Shown: piece by piece, positions 43,131-50,988 of the stretch
How the letters are laid out: every line of letters starts with the position of its first letter
How positions within the stretch are numbered: position 1 is the first letter of the stretch
Origin: Streptomyces sp. MJM8645
GTDB lineage: Bacteria; Actinomycetota; Actinomycetes; Streptomycetales; Streptomycetaceae
Direction of reading: 5' to 3'
Length of the DNA stretch: 64,000 nt
Assembly (NCBI RefSeq): GCF_001625365.1
Contig: NZ_LJJF01000001.1
Coordinates: 4,165,001 to 4,229,000 of the forward strand
Notes under the pieces: generated by a model
What the model was told of the DNA's origin: nothing
Databases searched by the model: none
Seen by the model: the letters and a program-made list of their open reading frames with translations, nothing else
Made by a program: the position numbers and the translations under genes

Positions 43131-43403
43131 ATGACCAAGCGAACACCGGGCAGCACCGCCCAGCTCCGCCGGGGCACCCAGGAACTGCTGGAGCGCCGCG
43201 GCATGGCGACCGCGCCCACCCGGCTGGTGCCGATGCTGCGCGCCGACGCCATGTCCTCCGCCACCGCCGGGTACGCCGTGCCCGACGCCTTCCGGCACGG
43301 TGGCCGCGACCGGGCGGCCTCGGCGGGGCACGCCGCCCCGTCGATGCACGCCGAGCTGAAGGGCCACCGGCACCGCGGCGCGGAGAAGCACTCCGCCCAC
43401 TGA
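43131..43403 (+). CDS. small basic hypothetical protein
   Basis: 90 residues, rich in Arg, His and Ala, with no recognisable domain. The ATG at 43131 has GGGAGG 6 nt upstream, which is better than the GTG 24 bp earlier. A strong hairpin follows the stop codon, which supports a real transcript. The sequence before the gene (around 43041-43065) is AT-richer and may hold its promoter. Function unknown. Confidence 0.65.
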   Translation: MTKRTPGSTAQLRRGTQELLERRGMATAPTRLVPMLRADAMSSATAGYAVPDAFRHGGRDRAASAGHAAPSMHAELKGHRHRGAEKHSAH

Positions 43404-43417
43404 GCGGATCCGGGTCC

Positions 43418-43450
43418 GGGGGCGGGCGCCGCGTTCCGGCGCCCGCCCCC
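43418..43450 (+). terminator. hairpin terminator
   Basis: Perfect 13-bp stem (GGGGGCGGGCGCC with its complement) and a 7-nt loop, 15 bp after the stop of the small basic protein gene. Confidence 0.7.
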
Positions 43451-43575
43451 GACGCGTGCTCGGAGGGTGTCCGGGGTGGTTCGCGGCCGGTGCTGGGGGG
43501 CGCCGGGCGGTTGTCAGTGGGCTGGAGTACCTTCGTGCCGTTCACCAGCACGGGGCGGGACGACGGGGGCGCACC

Positions 43576-44553
43576 ATGGCCGACCTGATCACGGAGGAGC
43601 CGGTCGAGCTCCAGTTGGAGCGGTACCGGACGGAGCTGACGGGCTACTGCTACCGGATGCTCGGCTCGGTCTTCGAGGCCGAGGACGCGGTGCAGGAGAC
43701 GATGGTCCGCGCCTGGCGGGGCCACCGCGGCTTCGAGGGCCGCGCCGCGCTGCGCTCCTGGCTGTACCGGATCGCCACCAACGTGTGCCTGGACGCGCTG
43801 AACGGCCGCAACAACCGGGCCCGCCCGATGGACCTGGCCGGCCCGGTGACGGTGGCCACCGCGAGCGACACCCAGCTGCCCGAGGTGACGTGGATCGGCC
43901 CCGCGCCGGACGGCCGGGTGCTGCCCGAGACGGGCGACCCGGCCGAGGTGGCGGCCCAGCGCGAGTCGGTGAAGCTGGCCTTCGTCGCCGTGCTGCAGCG
44001 CCTCGCGCCCCGGCAGCGGGCCGTGCTGATCCTGCGCGAGGTGCTCGGCTGGAAGGCCGCCGAGGTGGCCGAACTGCTCGGCGTCACGGTGGCCTCGGTG
44101 AACAGCGCGCTGCAGCGGGCGCGCGCGGTGCTCGCCGGGGACGGCGCCGCCGCCCGCCCGGCCCCCGCCCTGGACGACGACCACCGCGCGCTGCTCGACC
44201 GCTACGTCCGCGCCTTCGAGGCGTACGACATGGACGGCCTCGCCGCGCTGCTGCACGAGGACGTCACGCTCAACATGCCGCCGTACGCGATGTGGCTGCG
44301 GGGGCAGGGCGAGATCCGGGCCTGGATGCTCGGCCCGGGCCACGGCTGCCGCGGCTCCCGGCTGGTCCCGGTGACGGCCAACGGCGCTCCGGCCTTCGCC
44401 CAGTACCGGCCGAGCCCGGCGGGCGGGCACGAGCCGTGGGCGCTGATCGTGCTGGAGGTGTCAGCGGGCCGGATCACCGGGTTCACCAACTTCCTGGACA
44501 CCGACGTGCTCTTCCCGCTGTTCGGCCTCCCGCCCCGGCTGGCCGCCGAGTAG
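43576..44553 (+). CDS. ECF sigma factor with C-terminal SnoaL-like domain (SigJ/SigG type)
   Basis: A 325-residue sigma factor. Region 2 (about 15-80: YCYRMLGSVFEAEDAVQE, RSWLYRIATNVCLDAL) and region 4 (150-205: LAPRQRAVLILREVLGWKAAEVAELLGVTVASVNSALQRAR) are followed by about 120 residues resembling a SnoaL/NTF2 fold (LLDRYVRAFEAYDMDGLAALLHEDV, NMPPY). Such C-terminal domains regulate sigma activity in place of a separate anti-sigma factor. No anti-sigma gene adjoins it. ATG start; the preceding sequence has no clear promoter. Stress signal unknown. Confidence 0.92.
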   Translation: MADLITEEPVELQLERYRTELTGYCYRMLGSVFEAEDAVQETMVRAWRGHRGFEGRAALRSWLYRIATNVCLDALNGRNNRARPMDLAGPVTVATASDTQLPEVTWIGPAPDGRVLPETGDPAEVAAQRESVKLAFVAVLQRLAPRQRAVLILREVLGWKAAEVAELLGVTVASVNSALQRARAVLAGDGAAARPAPALDDDHRALLDRYVRAFEAYDMDGLAALLHEDVTLNMPPYAMWLRGQGEIRAWMLGPGHGCRGSRLVPVTANGAPAFAQYRPSPAGGHEPWALIVLEVSAGRITGFTNFLDTDVLFPLFGLPPRLAAE

Positions 44554-44856
44554 GTCCTGTTCGGGCCGCCGGAGGTCGAGGGGGTCCACGCCCCCCGGCA
44601 GCAGGGCCGCGAGCCCGCTGAACGCGAGCAGTTCCCGCAGCGGGCCGCTCGCGTTCAGCAGCACCACGCCCACCCCGTGCCGAGCGGCGGCGAGCCGCAG
44701 CCGGGCGAGGGCGTCGACGACGGCCAGGTCGGGCGCGGTCAGCGCGCCCAGGTCGCAGGTCAGGTTGCAGGTCAGGGCGGGGGTCAGGGCGGGGGCGGTC
44801 GGGGGCTTCGGCGTGGTGTCCATGCTGCTTGGACCGGCCCGGTGGCCCGGGCTCAT
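44461..44856 (-). CDS. STAS-domain protein (anti-sigma-factor-antagonist-like)
   Basis: About 131 residues. The central part (NLTCDLGALTAPDLAVVDALARLRLAA, then GVVLLNASGPLRELLAFSGL) fits the STAS fold of SpoIIAA-like proteins, although the phosphorylatable Ser region reads NASG. It ends in a tail that overlaps the sigma factor gene tail-to-tail by 93 bp. The start could be ATG at 44856 (GGAG 3 nt upstream) or at 44823. The overlap makes the C-terminal boundary doubtful. Confidence 0.6.
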   Translation of the reverse strand: MSPGHRAGPSSMDTTPKPPTAPALTPALTCNLTCDLGALTAPDLAVVDALARLRLAAARHGVGVVLLNASGPLRELLAFSGLAALLPGGVDPLDLRRPEQDLLGGQPGREAEQREEHVGVQEVGEPGDPAR

Positions 44857-44933
44857 CGGCTCCGGCGGAACTTCTCGCAGCCTCCCGGAGCTCTACCCTG
44901 GCCGAGGAGAGCGTGGGCCTGCGCTCCGCCCAG

Positions 44934-44971
44934 CGTTGAACCGACGGCCCCGCGCTGAACCGACGGCCCCG
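44934..44971. repeat. two tandem 19-bp repeats
   Basis: TGAACCGACGGCCCCG recurs after 19 bp within the region between the STAS and Nudix genes. No function is evident. Confidence 0.5.
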
Positions 44972-45027
44972 GGCGGGTCGGTGGCAGAGTGGGCGGTGCA
45001 GAACCACCGTGCCCCAGGAGGATCGCA

Positions 45028-45519
45028 GTGACGGCTGAGCCCTTGAAGTCCCGTGAGGAATGGTTGGCGTCCCTGCCCAGGATCTACGCGGCGGCGGGCT
45101 GCCTGCTGCGGGACGAGTCCGGCCGGATCCTGATCGTGAAGGCCGGGTACCGCGAGTACTGGCAGTTCCCGGGCGGCACGATCGACCTCGGCGAGGGCCC
45201 GGTGGAGTGCGCCTCGCGGGAGTTGCTGGAGGAGACCGGCATCGTCAAGGCGACCGGGGACCTACTGGCCATCTCCTGGACCCACCCCTCGTCCGAACTC
45301 GACCACCCGGCGCAGCACTTGATGTTCGACTTCGGCACCGTCCCGGACGGCACCCCCGTGACCGTCCCGGCCGGTGAACTGGACCGGCACCAGTGGGCCA
45401 CCGTCGAGGAGGCGCTGGAACTCCTCGGCCCGGCCCGCTCGGTCCGGTTGCGGGCGGCGCTGGAGGCGGCCGCCGACGGCCGGGTGCGGATCGTCAGCAC
45501 GCCCATCTCCGGCTTCTGA
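45028..45519 (+). CDS. Nudix hydrolase
   Basis: 163 residues. The complete Nudix box is present: GTIDLGE, then a seven-residue spacer, then RELLEETGI, which binds Mg2+ and hydrolyses nucleoside-diphosphate-X compounds. The GTG at 45028 with AGGAGG 5-6 nt upstream is the best start. Converges on the Clp-N protein gene, with a strong hairpin between them. Substrate unknown. Confidence 0.92.
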   Translation: MTAEPLKSREEWLASLPRIYAAAGCLLRDESGRILIVKAGYREYWQFPGGTIDLGEGPVECASRELLEETGIVKATGDLLAISWTHPSSELDHPAQHLMFDFGTVPDGTPVTVPAGELDRHQWATVEEALELLGPARSVRLRAALEAAADGRVRIVSTPISGF

Positions 45520-45540
45520 GTCCCGCCCCGGCCCAACCGA

Positions 45541-45573
45541 CCGGCCCCGGGCGGGAGTTCCGCCCGGGGCCGG
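45541..45573. terminator. bidirectional hairpin terminator
   Basis: Perfect 14-bp stem (CCGGCCCCGGGCGG with its complement) and a GAGTT loop, between the converging Nudix and Clp-N genes. Confidence 0.75.
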
Positions 45574-45580
45574 CCCCGTC

Positions 45581-46330
45581 TCAGGCCTGCTCGGCGTTCC
45601 GGGCGGCGATGATGGCCTTGATGGCCTCGGAGGTGAAGGTCTCCGCCTCGGACTTCTCGACGCCGAGGCCGGCGAGCACGCCCGAGCCGTTCTCCAGCTC
45701 CAGCAGGGCGAGCAGGATGTGCTCGGTGCCGACGTAGTTGTGCCCGAGCTTCAGCGCCTCGCGGAAGGTCAGTTCCAGCACCTTCTTGCCCTGCGCGTCG
45801 TACGGGATCAGCGCGGGCACCTGCTCGGCGGCGGCCGGCAGGGCGGCGGCGGCCGCCTCCCGGACGGCCTGCGGGGTGATGCCCTGGGCGGCGAGCGCCT
45901 TGAGCCCGATGCCCTCCGGTTCGGCGAGCAGGCCGAGCAGGAGGTGTTCGGCGGTGATCTCGGCGTTGCCGGCCGCCCTGGCCTCCTCCTGCGAGGCCAT
46001 CACGACGCTCCGGGCCCGGTCGGTGAACCGGGCGAAGCCCTGGCTGGGGTCGAGGTCGGTGGGGGTGCCCGGGTCCTTGGGGACGAACCGCTTCTGGGCG
46101 GCCTGCTTGCTGACGCCCATGCTGCGGCCGATGTCGGTCCAGGACGCGCCGGAGCGGCGGGCCTGGTCGACGAAGTGGCCGATCAGGTGGTCGGCGAGGT
46201 CGTCGAGGTGGTCGGCGGCGATGACCGCGTCGGACAACTGGTCGAGCGCGTCGGGGTGGACCTTCTTGATCGCGGCGATCAGGTCGTCGAGGCGCAGCGG
46301 AGTGGTGTTGGGAACGACGGGATTCTCCAT
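45581..46330 (-). CDS. HTH plus double Clp-N domain protein (probable autoregulator/stress sensor)
   Basis: 249 residues. The N-terminal part (about 40-85) has an HTH-like segment, WTDIGRSMGVSKQAAQKRF. The rest carries two Clp R (Clp-N) repeats: RSVVMASQEEARAAGNAEITAEHLLLGLL and REALKLGHNYVGTEHILLALL. There is no AAA+ ATPase. Such proteins may sense misfolded or arginine-phosphorylated substrates through the Clp-N domain, but this is not shown. ATG at 46330, only 3 bp from the first of two 17-bp palindromes, which suggests self-repression. Confidence 0.88.
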   Translation of the reverse strand: MENPVVPNTTPLRLDDLIAAIKKVHPDALDQLSDAVIAADHLDDLADHLIGHFVDQARRSGASWTDIGRSMGVSKQAAQKRFVPKDPGTPTDLDPSQGFARFTDRARSVVMASQEEARAAGNAEITAEHLLLGLLAEPEGIGLKALAAQGITPQAVREAAAAALPAAAEQVPALIPYDAQGKKVLELTFREALKLGHNYVGTEHILLALLELENGSGVLAGLGVEKSEAETFTSEAIKAIIAARNAEQA

Positions 46331-46332
46331 GC

Positions 46333-46377
46333 GTCAACCGTAGGTTGTCGATCCCGGGTCGTCAACCATCGGTTGAC
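46333..46377 (-). promoter_or_regulatory. twin 17-bp palindromic operators upstream of the Clp-N/HTH gene
   Basis: GTCAACC-GTA-GGTTGTC (46333-46349) and GTCAACC-ATC-GGTTGAC (46361-46377) have the same half-sites and 3-bp spacer, with centres 28 bp apart. They abut the ATG at 46330. The second is a perfect dyad. The protein's own HTH is the likely ligand (inference). Confidence 0.8.
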
Positions 46378-46516
46378 GCTGCGCGTGAGTAGTCTTCGGC
46401 GACCCCTGCGGAACGAAGGCGTCCGGTGGGCGGGCCGCGGATTCCGGCCCTGCCCGAGGCCGAGCCGCCTCGCGAACCCAAGCTCCAGGTGGCCGAGTTG
46501 CGGGAGCTGGTCTGGC

Positions 46517-46682
46517 CTAGGGGCTCTCTTTCGGATCACGCCGGGCGCGCGACGCCGGAGCACGCACCTCGCCGCGTTGTCGTCGGTCGCCGATACTCCG
46601 CATGGACTCCCTCCTCCGCCTTGCGATGCACGCACTCCGACGCCGCGCGCTGATCCGACGTGATCCGAAAGAGAGCCCCTAG
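46517..46682. mobile_element. 166-bp MITE-like element with 24-bp terminal inverted repeats
   Basis: The first 24 bases (46517-46540, starting CTAGGGGCTCTC) are the exact reverse complement of the last 24 (46659-46682). Counting CTAG at both ends as a 4-bp target duplication leaves 20-bp inverted repeats starting GGGCTCTCTTTCGGATCACG. No ORF of transposase size lies inside. The ends resemble those of IS5-family elements of actinomycetes, so this is probably a non-autonomous derivative moved in trans. It lies just past the end of the phosphatase gene. Confidence 0.75.
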
Positions 46683-46688
46683 TGGCCG

Positions 46689-47429
46689 CTACGCGGCGGG
46701 CAGCAGCCGGGCCCGGACGGCGGCGACCTCGGCAGGGGTGGCCCCGGCGGCGAGCAGGTAGCCCGCCGGGTCGAGGCCCTCCAACGCGCCCGCCAGGGCG
46801 GCTTCGGCGGTGGTGCCGGCCTCGGCGAGCACCGCGTCGATCCGGTGGTACTGGTCCGGCAGGCCCAGCATCCCGTACAGCGGGCGGACGTTGGGGCCGC
46901 TGAGCTGGTAGTCCTCGACGATCGCGGCCCGTTCGACGCCGGCCAGGGCGAGCAGCAGCAGGGCCGCCAGGCCGGTGCGGTCGCGGCCGGCGCCGCAGTG
47001 CACGACCAGGCCGCCGGGGCGGGCGCCGGCGATGGCGGCGATCAGCGCGGCGGCGGCGTGCGGGCAGTGGTCCAGGTAGGGGCGGAGCGCGAGCGGGGTG
47101 CCGTCCAGTCGGCCGTAGGCCTCCCACCAGGCGGGGCCGGCGAGTTCGTCCAGCGGGACGCGGATCAGCTCGACGCCCTCGGGGAGCGGGAGGAGCGGCT
47201 TGTACTCCTCGGCGTTGCGCAGGTCGACCACGGTGCGGACACCGTGGTCGAGGAGGGCGTCCCAGCCCTCGGCGGTGAGGCGGTCCAGGTTGTCCGCCCG
47301 GACTATCGCCCCGCGGGTGGTCGGCCGGCCGGAGACGGTGGGCAGTCCGCCCAGGTCGCGGACGTTCAGGCAGCCGTCCCACACGAGGGTGCGGTCCTCG
47401 GTGGTGGTCAGCGCGTGCGTCCGGCTCAT
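46689..47429 (-). CDS. tyrosine-protein phosphatase (CX5R type, DSP-like)
   Basis: 246 residues. The signature HCGAGRDRTG contains the catalytic Cys and Arg. The N-terminal VWDGCLNVRDLGG and GAIVRADNLDRLT are typical of the PtpB/'tyrosine phosphatase family' group in actinomycetes. The likely general acid is in the loop around PAWWEAYG/DG. ATG at 47429. Isolated gene; its 3' end abuts the MITE. Physiological target unknown. Confidence 0.92.
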   Translation of the reverse strand: MSRTHALTTTEDRTLVWDGCLNVRDLGGLPTVSGRPTTRGAIVRADNLDRLTAEGWDALLDHGVRTVVDLRNAEEYKPLLPLPEGVELIRVPLDELAGPAWWEAYGRLDGTPLALRPYLDHCPHAAAALIAAIAGARPGGLVVHCGAGRDRTGLAALLLLALAGVERAAIVEDYQLSGPNVRPLYGMLGLPDQYHRIDAVLAEAGTTAEAALAGALEGLDPAGYLLAAGATPAEVAAVRARLLPAA

Positions 47430-47623
47430 GGGGCCCCGTTTCCTCGACCGGGGGTCCCGTTACCCCCTCGTTATGAAGGACTCCCGGGAGATCCGGATGG
47501 TTCCGTGCTGTTCGGATCGCCGACACCCGGCGTTGGGGCCGGTTCGTGCGCCGTCCGGGGGCGGTGATGCTCCCCCGGGCGGCAGGTAGCTGGCAGGTAG
47601 ATGGCAGACGAGCTCGGGCGGTG

Positions 47624-48334
47624 TCAGGCGGCGGTCGGGGCTTCGGTCTCGGCGGCGACCAGCTTCTCCATCGGATCGGCCGCGATCCGACCGAGCATCG
47701 CGCCGGCCGCGATCGCGCCGATCATGAACACGGTGGACAGCCAGGCCATGGTCGCCACCGGCAGGGTGAAGGCGCCGACCACCCGGGCGACGCAGTCGGC
47801 CAGCAGCGCGGTGCCCCAGACACCCGCGAACACCCGCTCGTGGCGCCGGAAGGCCCGGGAGCCGGCCGCCCGGCCCTCGACCAGCCGCTGCCAGGCGGCG
47901 GCTCGGTCGCGCTTGCCCTTGGTGAGGAAGGGCATCAGCACCGGGGTCATCACCGACCGGCCGATCAGCGCCGAGATCAGGACGGCCAGCGCCACGGTGC
48001 CGCTCAGCCCGCCGTCCTTGGCGATCATCAGCCGGGCGTCGCCGGTGACGAAGGTGAGGGCCAGGCCCGCCAGGTTCACGGCCAGCATCAGCGCGGCCCA
48101 CAGGTTGAGCCTGCGCTCGCGCAGCAGGCCGAGCACGGTCCGGGCGGCCGGGATGGCGCTGCTCCACGCCAGCGCGGCGAACACGCTCAGGTCGCAGACC
48201 GAGTGCAGCAGGTAGTAGCCGGCCAGCGGGGCGACCACGTCGATGGCGAGTGGGCGGAGCCCGGAGGCCGACGGGTTCGGGGTCGCGCCGGCCTCGGCGG
48301 TGGTCGCGGCGGTGATGGTGACGGTCCGGTTCAC
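47624..48334 (-). CDS. VC0807-like integral membrane protein
   Basis: 236 residues with about six hydrophobic segments in paired arrangement (VVAPLAGYYLLHSV, LWAALMLAVNLAGLALTFV, GTVALAVLISALIG, VWGTALLADCVARVVGAF, STVFMIGAIAAGAMLG). It resembles the VC0807-type family of unknown function. ATG at 48334. It diverges from the ECF sigma gene, with a 193-bp gap that may carry promoters of both. Confidence 0.75.
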   Translation of the reverse strand: MNRTVTITAATTAEAGATPNPSASGLRPLAIDVVAPLAGYYLLHSVCDLSVFAALAWSSAIPAARTVLGLLRERRLNLWAALMLAVNLAGLALTFVTGDARLMIAKDGGLSGTVALAVLISALIGRSVMTPVLMPFLTKGKRDRAAAWQRLVEGRAAGSRAFRRHERVFAGVWGTALLADCVARVVGAFTLPVATMAWLSTVFMIGAIAAGAMLGRIAADPMEKLVAAETEAPTAA

Positions 48335-48527
48335 GGCGGGTTCCTTCCCTGCTGGTGGCCGCGGGCCGCTGCCCGCGTCGTGCCTCCAGTGTTTCCGTCC
48401 GACCCTCCGTCAGAGCAGTGCCGTCCGTTGCGGGATCCGCGTGACAGCTGTCATGGTGCGGGCCGTGACAGCCGCTCCGACCTGCGACTTCTCCCGGCTC
48501 GCGGGGTCGCGTTCGCCCGGATGGCCC

Positions 48528-49412
48528 ATGATGTGGCGGGTGCAGAGTGCAGAGCGCCCCGGAGCGGGCACCGGCAGCCCCGTCGGCCGGTCCGGACCAG
48601 TCCCTTCCGTCGGCCCGCCAGCGGGCCGGGCCCCCGCTCCCGCCGATCTGACCGAGGCCGTCCGGGCCGCCCAGGCCGGCGACGAGGAGGCGTTCCGGCT
48701 GCTGTTCCGGACCGTCCAGCCGGGCCTGCTGCGCTACCTGCGGGTCCTGGTCGGCGGCCGCCCCGAGGACGCCCAGGACGCCGAGGACATCGCCTCCGAG
48801 ACCTGGCTGCAGATCGCCCGCGACCTGGGCGGCTTCTCCGGTGACGGGGACGGCTTCCGCGGCTGGGCCGCCACCGTCGCGCGCCACCGCGCGCTCGACC
48901 ACCTGCGCGCCCGGCGCCGCCGCCCGGTCGCCGACCTGCCCTTCGAGTACCTGGCCGGGCTGGCCGCCGGGGACGACACCGCGGGCGCCGCGCTGGCCAC
49001 TGTCGGCACCGCCGACGCGCTGGCGCTGATCTCCCGGCTGCCGCGCGACCAGGCCGAGGCCGTCCTGCTGCGGGTGGTCATGGAGCTGGACGCCGAGAGC
49101 GCCGCCCGGGTGCTCGGCAAGCGAGCCGGCAGCGTCCGGATGGCCGCCCACCGGGGGCTGCGGAAACTGGCCACGCTGCTGGAGCAGTCCTTCGCGGCCG
49201 GGGTCGGGATCCCCGCCGCGCGCGAGGCCGAACCGGCCGTGCGGCGGCCCGGCCGGCGCCGTACCGAGGGACCTGTCGAGGAACCCGCCGAGGAAACCGC
49301 GGGGAAGGCCGCCGGGAAGCCCACGGGGAAACCCGCGGGAAAGCCTGCGGGAAAAAGTTCTCCGCAAGGTGTGACAGAACGCCGGGCCGCGACGCTGAAG
49401 GACATGAGATGA
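48528..49412 (+). CDS. ECF sigma factor with Lys-Pro-Gly-rich C-terminal tail
   Basis: About 294 residues from the paired ATGs at 48528/48531. The start is uncertain, since no ribosome site is visible and a leaderless message is possible. Region 2 (EEAFRLLFRTVQPGLLRYLR, DAEDIASETWLQIARDL) and region 4 (LPRDQAEAVLLRVVMELDAESAARVLGKRAGSVRMAAHRGLRKLA) are clear. After region 4 comes a 60-residue tail with repeats of GKPAGK/GKPTGK encoded by near-perfect 12-bp DNA repeats. The stop overlaps the next gene (ATGA), so it is co-translated with a membrane protein likely to be its anti-sigma factor. Confidence 0.88.
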   Translation: MMWRVQSAERPGAGTGSPVGRSGPVPSVGPPAGRAPAPADLTEAVRAAQAGDEEAFRLLFRTVQPGLLRYLRVLVGGRPEDAQDAEDIASETWLQIARDLGGFSGDGDGFRGWAATVARHRALDHLRARRRRPVADLPFEYLAGLAAGDDTAGAALATVGTADALALISRLPRDQAEAVLLRVVMELDAESAARVLGKRAGSVRMAAHRGLRKLATLLEQSFAAGVGIPAAREAEPAVRRPGRRRTEGPVEEPAEETAGKAAGKPTGKPAGKPAGKSSPQGVTERRAATLKDMR

Positions 49413-50551
49413 GCACCAACCGATCCCGTCGGATCGACCGTGACGCTGCCGAGCATCTGCTCGGCGGTGCCGTGGGCGGCCCGCCGGCCGGGCAGGACGC
49501 CTCGCTCACCGGACCGGACGGCGGTCCCGGGCCGCTCGCCCGGATCCTCGCCGCGGCCGCCGCCCCGGCGACGGCCGACGAACTGGCCGGGGAGCAGGCC
49601 GCCCTGACCGCGTTCCGGGAAGCGCGTCTCACGCCCGACCCCGTAGTGACCACACCCGTCCGGAGACGATCGATGGCAACCGCCGCGCTGGCCAGGGCCT
49701 TCAGCACGAAGGCCACTGCCGCCGTGCTCGGCGCCACCGCGCTGTGCGGGGTCGCGGTCGCCGCCGGCACCGGCAACCTGCCGTCCCCGCTGGGCGGCGG
49801 GTCCGGCGCACCCGAGCACGCGCTCGCCGCCGCGGGCGGGCCCTCCGGCAGTGCGCCCGGCACCGCGTCCGCCGATGGGTCGGCCGATGCGTCGGCCGGT
49901 TCGTCCGCCACCTCGCCCGGCAGTGCCGCGCCCGGCACCTCGTCCGTCCGCCCGTCCGGCGGCTCCGCCTCGGGCGGCCCGCAGCTGGTCGGACCGTCCA
50001 CCGCCGCGAAGCCCGGCACCCCCTCCACCGATACCGACGGCGACGGCGACGCCGAGGGGCACGGCGCCCGGCCGCTCGCACCCGGACTGGTCGCCCTCTG
50101 CCACGGCTTCGCCGACTGGTCGGGCCGGGGCGAGCGGTCACCGGCCACCGAGCCGCGGTTCGGCCCGCTGGTCGCGGCGGCCGGCGGGGCGGAGAAGGTG
50201 GCGGACTACTGCGCGCAGGAGCTCGGCGACGAGGACGACGACCGTCCGGGCGCCACCGCACAGCCCCACGAACCCGGCCGGCCCACCCCCGGCCCTGGCG
50301 TGGGCAAGGGGAACACCGAGGACGGCCGGGGCAACGGGCAGGACAAGAACAAGGGCAACGGCCAGGACAACGGTCAGGACAAGGGCCAAGAGAAGGGCCA
50401 GGACAAGGGCAACGGCGGCAACGGGGCCAAGCCCGGCCGGTCCGGCGTGACCGTCCCGGCGCCGCCGAGCGCGCCGCCCCTGCCCGACGTCCGCCCGAGC
50501 AGGCCCGACCGGCCCGACCGGCCCGACGACAGCCAGTCGGGCCGGAGGTAA
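49409..50551 (+). CDS. single-pass membrane protein coupled to the ECF sigma factor (putative anti-sigma factor)
   Basis: 380 residues. Cytoplasmic N-terminal ~90 (RRIDRDAAEHLLGG...), one TM segment near 95-112 (AAVLGATALCGVAVAAG), then a long extracytoplasmic region. This is Ser/Ala/Gly-rich, then has two Cys residues (ALCHGFADWSG, VADYCAQEL), then a GNGQDKNKGNGQ/DKGQEKGQ low-complexity repeat. ATGA overlap with the sigma gene suggests a regulator-sigma pair. No zinc anti-sigma HxxxCxxC motif is visible, so the anti-sigma role is inferred from position and topology only. Confidence 0.75.
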   Translation: MSTNRSRRIDRDAAEHLLGGAVGGPPAGQDASLTGPDGGPGPLARILAAAAAPATADELAGEQAALTAFREARLTPDPVVTTPVRRRSMATAALARAFSTKATAAVLGATALCGVAVAAGTGNLPSPLGGGSGAPEHALAAAGGPSGSAPGTASADGSADASAGSSATSPGSAAPGTSSVRPSGGSASGGPQLVGPSTAAKPGTPSTDTDGDGDAEGHGARPLAPGLVALCHGFADWSGRGERSPATEPRFGPLVAAAGGAEKVADYCAQELGDEDDDRPGATAQPHEPGRPTPGPGVGKGNTEDGRGNGQDKNKGNGQDNGQDKGQEKGQDKGNGGNGAKPGRSGVTVPAPPSAPPLPDVRPSRPDRPDRPDDSQSGRR

Positions 50552-50607
50552 CCCAGGAACTCCGGGTGGGCGGCGAGCGACTCCCCCCGGGCTCGCCGCC
50601 CACCCGG

Positions 50608-50675
50608 ACCGCACCACCCGCAGGACCGAACCACCCGCAGGACCGCACCACCCGCAGTACCGCACCACCCGCAGT
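50608..50675. repeat. four tandem 17-bp repeats in a 437-bp intergenic region
   Basis: ACCGCACCACCCGCAGG and one-base variants run at 50608, 50625, 50642 and 50659, followed by a decayed fifth unit. The gap between the membrane protein and kinase genes (50552-50988) otherwise shows only GC-rich sequence and a possible kinase promoter. Confidence 0.7.
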
Positions 50676-50988
50676 ACCGCTCGTCAGTACCACCCGAAGA
50701 CCCCGGGTGGCCGGTCGGCTCCCCGTGCCGCCCGGCCGCCCGGCCGGCCCCGGCCGGATCGGCAGGCGCCCACCCCGGACGCGCCGCCGGCCCGGTCGGC
50801 CTGGAACGTGCGGCCCGCCCTCCCGCAGTCAGGGCGGGCCGCACCCCCGCGCCGGCGGTCGGGGGACCGCTGCCCGGTCCCCCGACCGCCTCCCCGCCCC
50901 CGGCGGTGCGGTCCGGCGGTGCGGCTATCGTGCACAGGTGCACGAGGCGGCCCGGAACACCGGGCACGGCACGTGAGGGGAGTTCCAG

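Noticed and set aside
50608..50675. Tandem repeats considered as a CRISPR array
   Set aside because: Units of 17 bp are directly adjacent with no spacers, and no cas genes are present.
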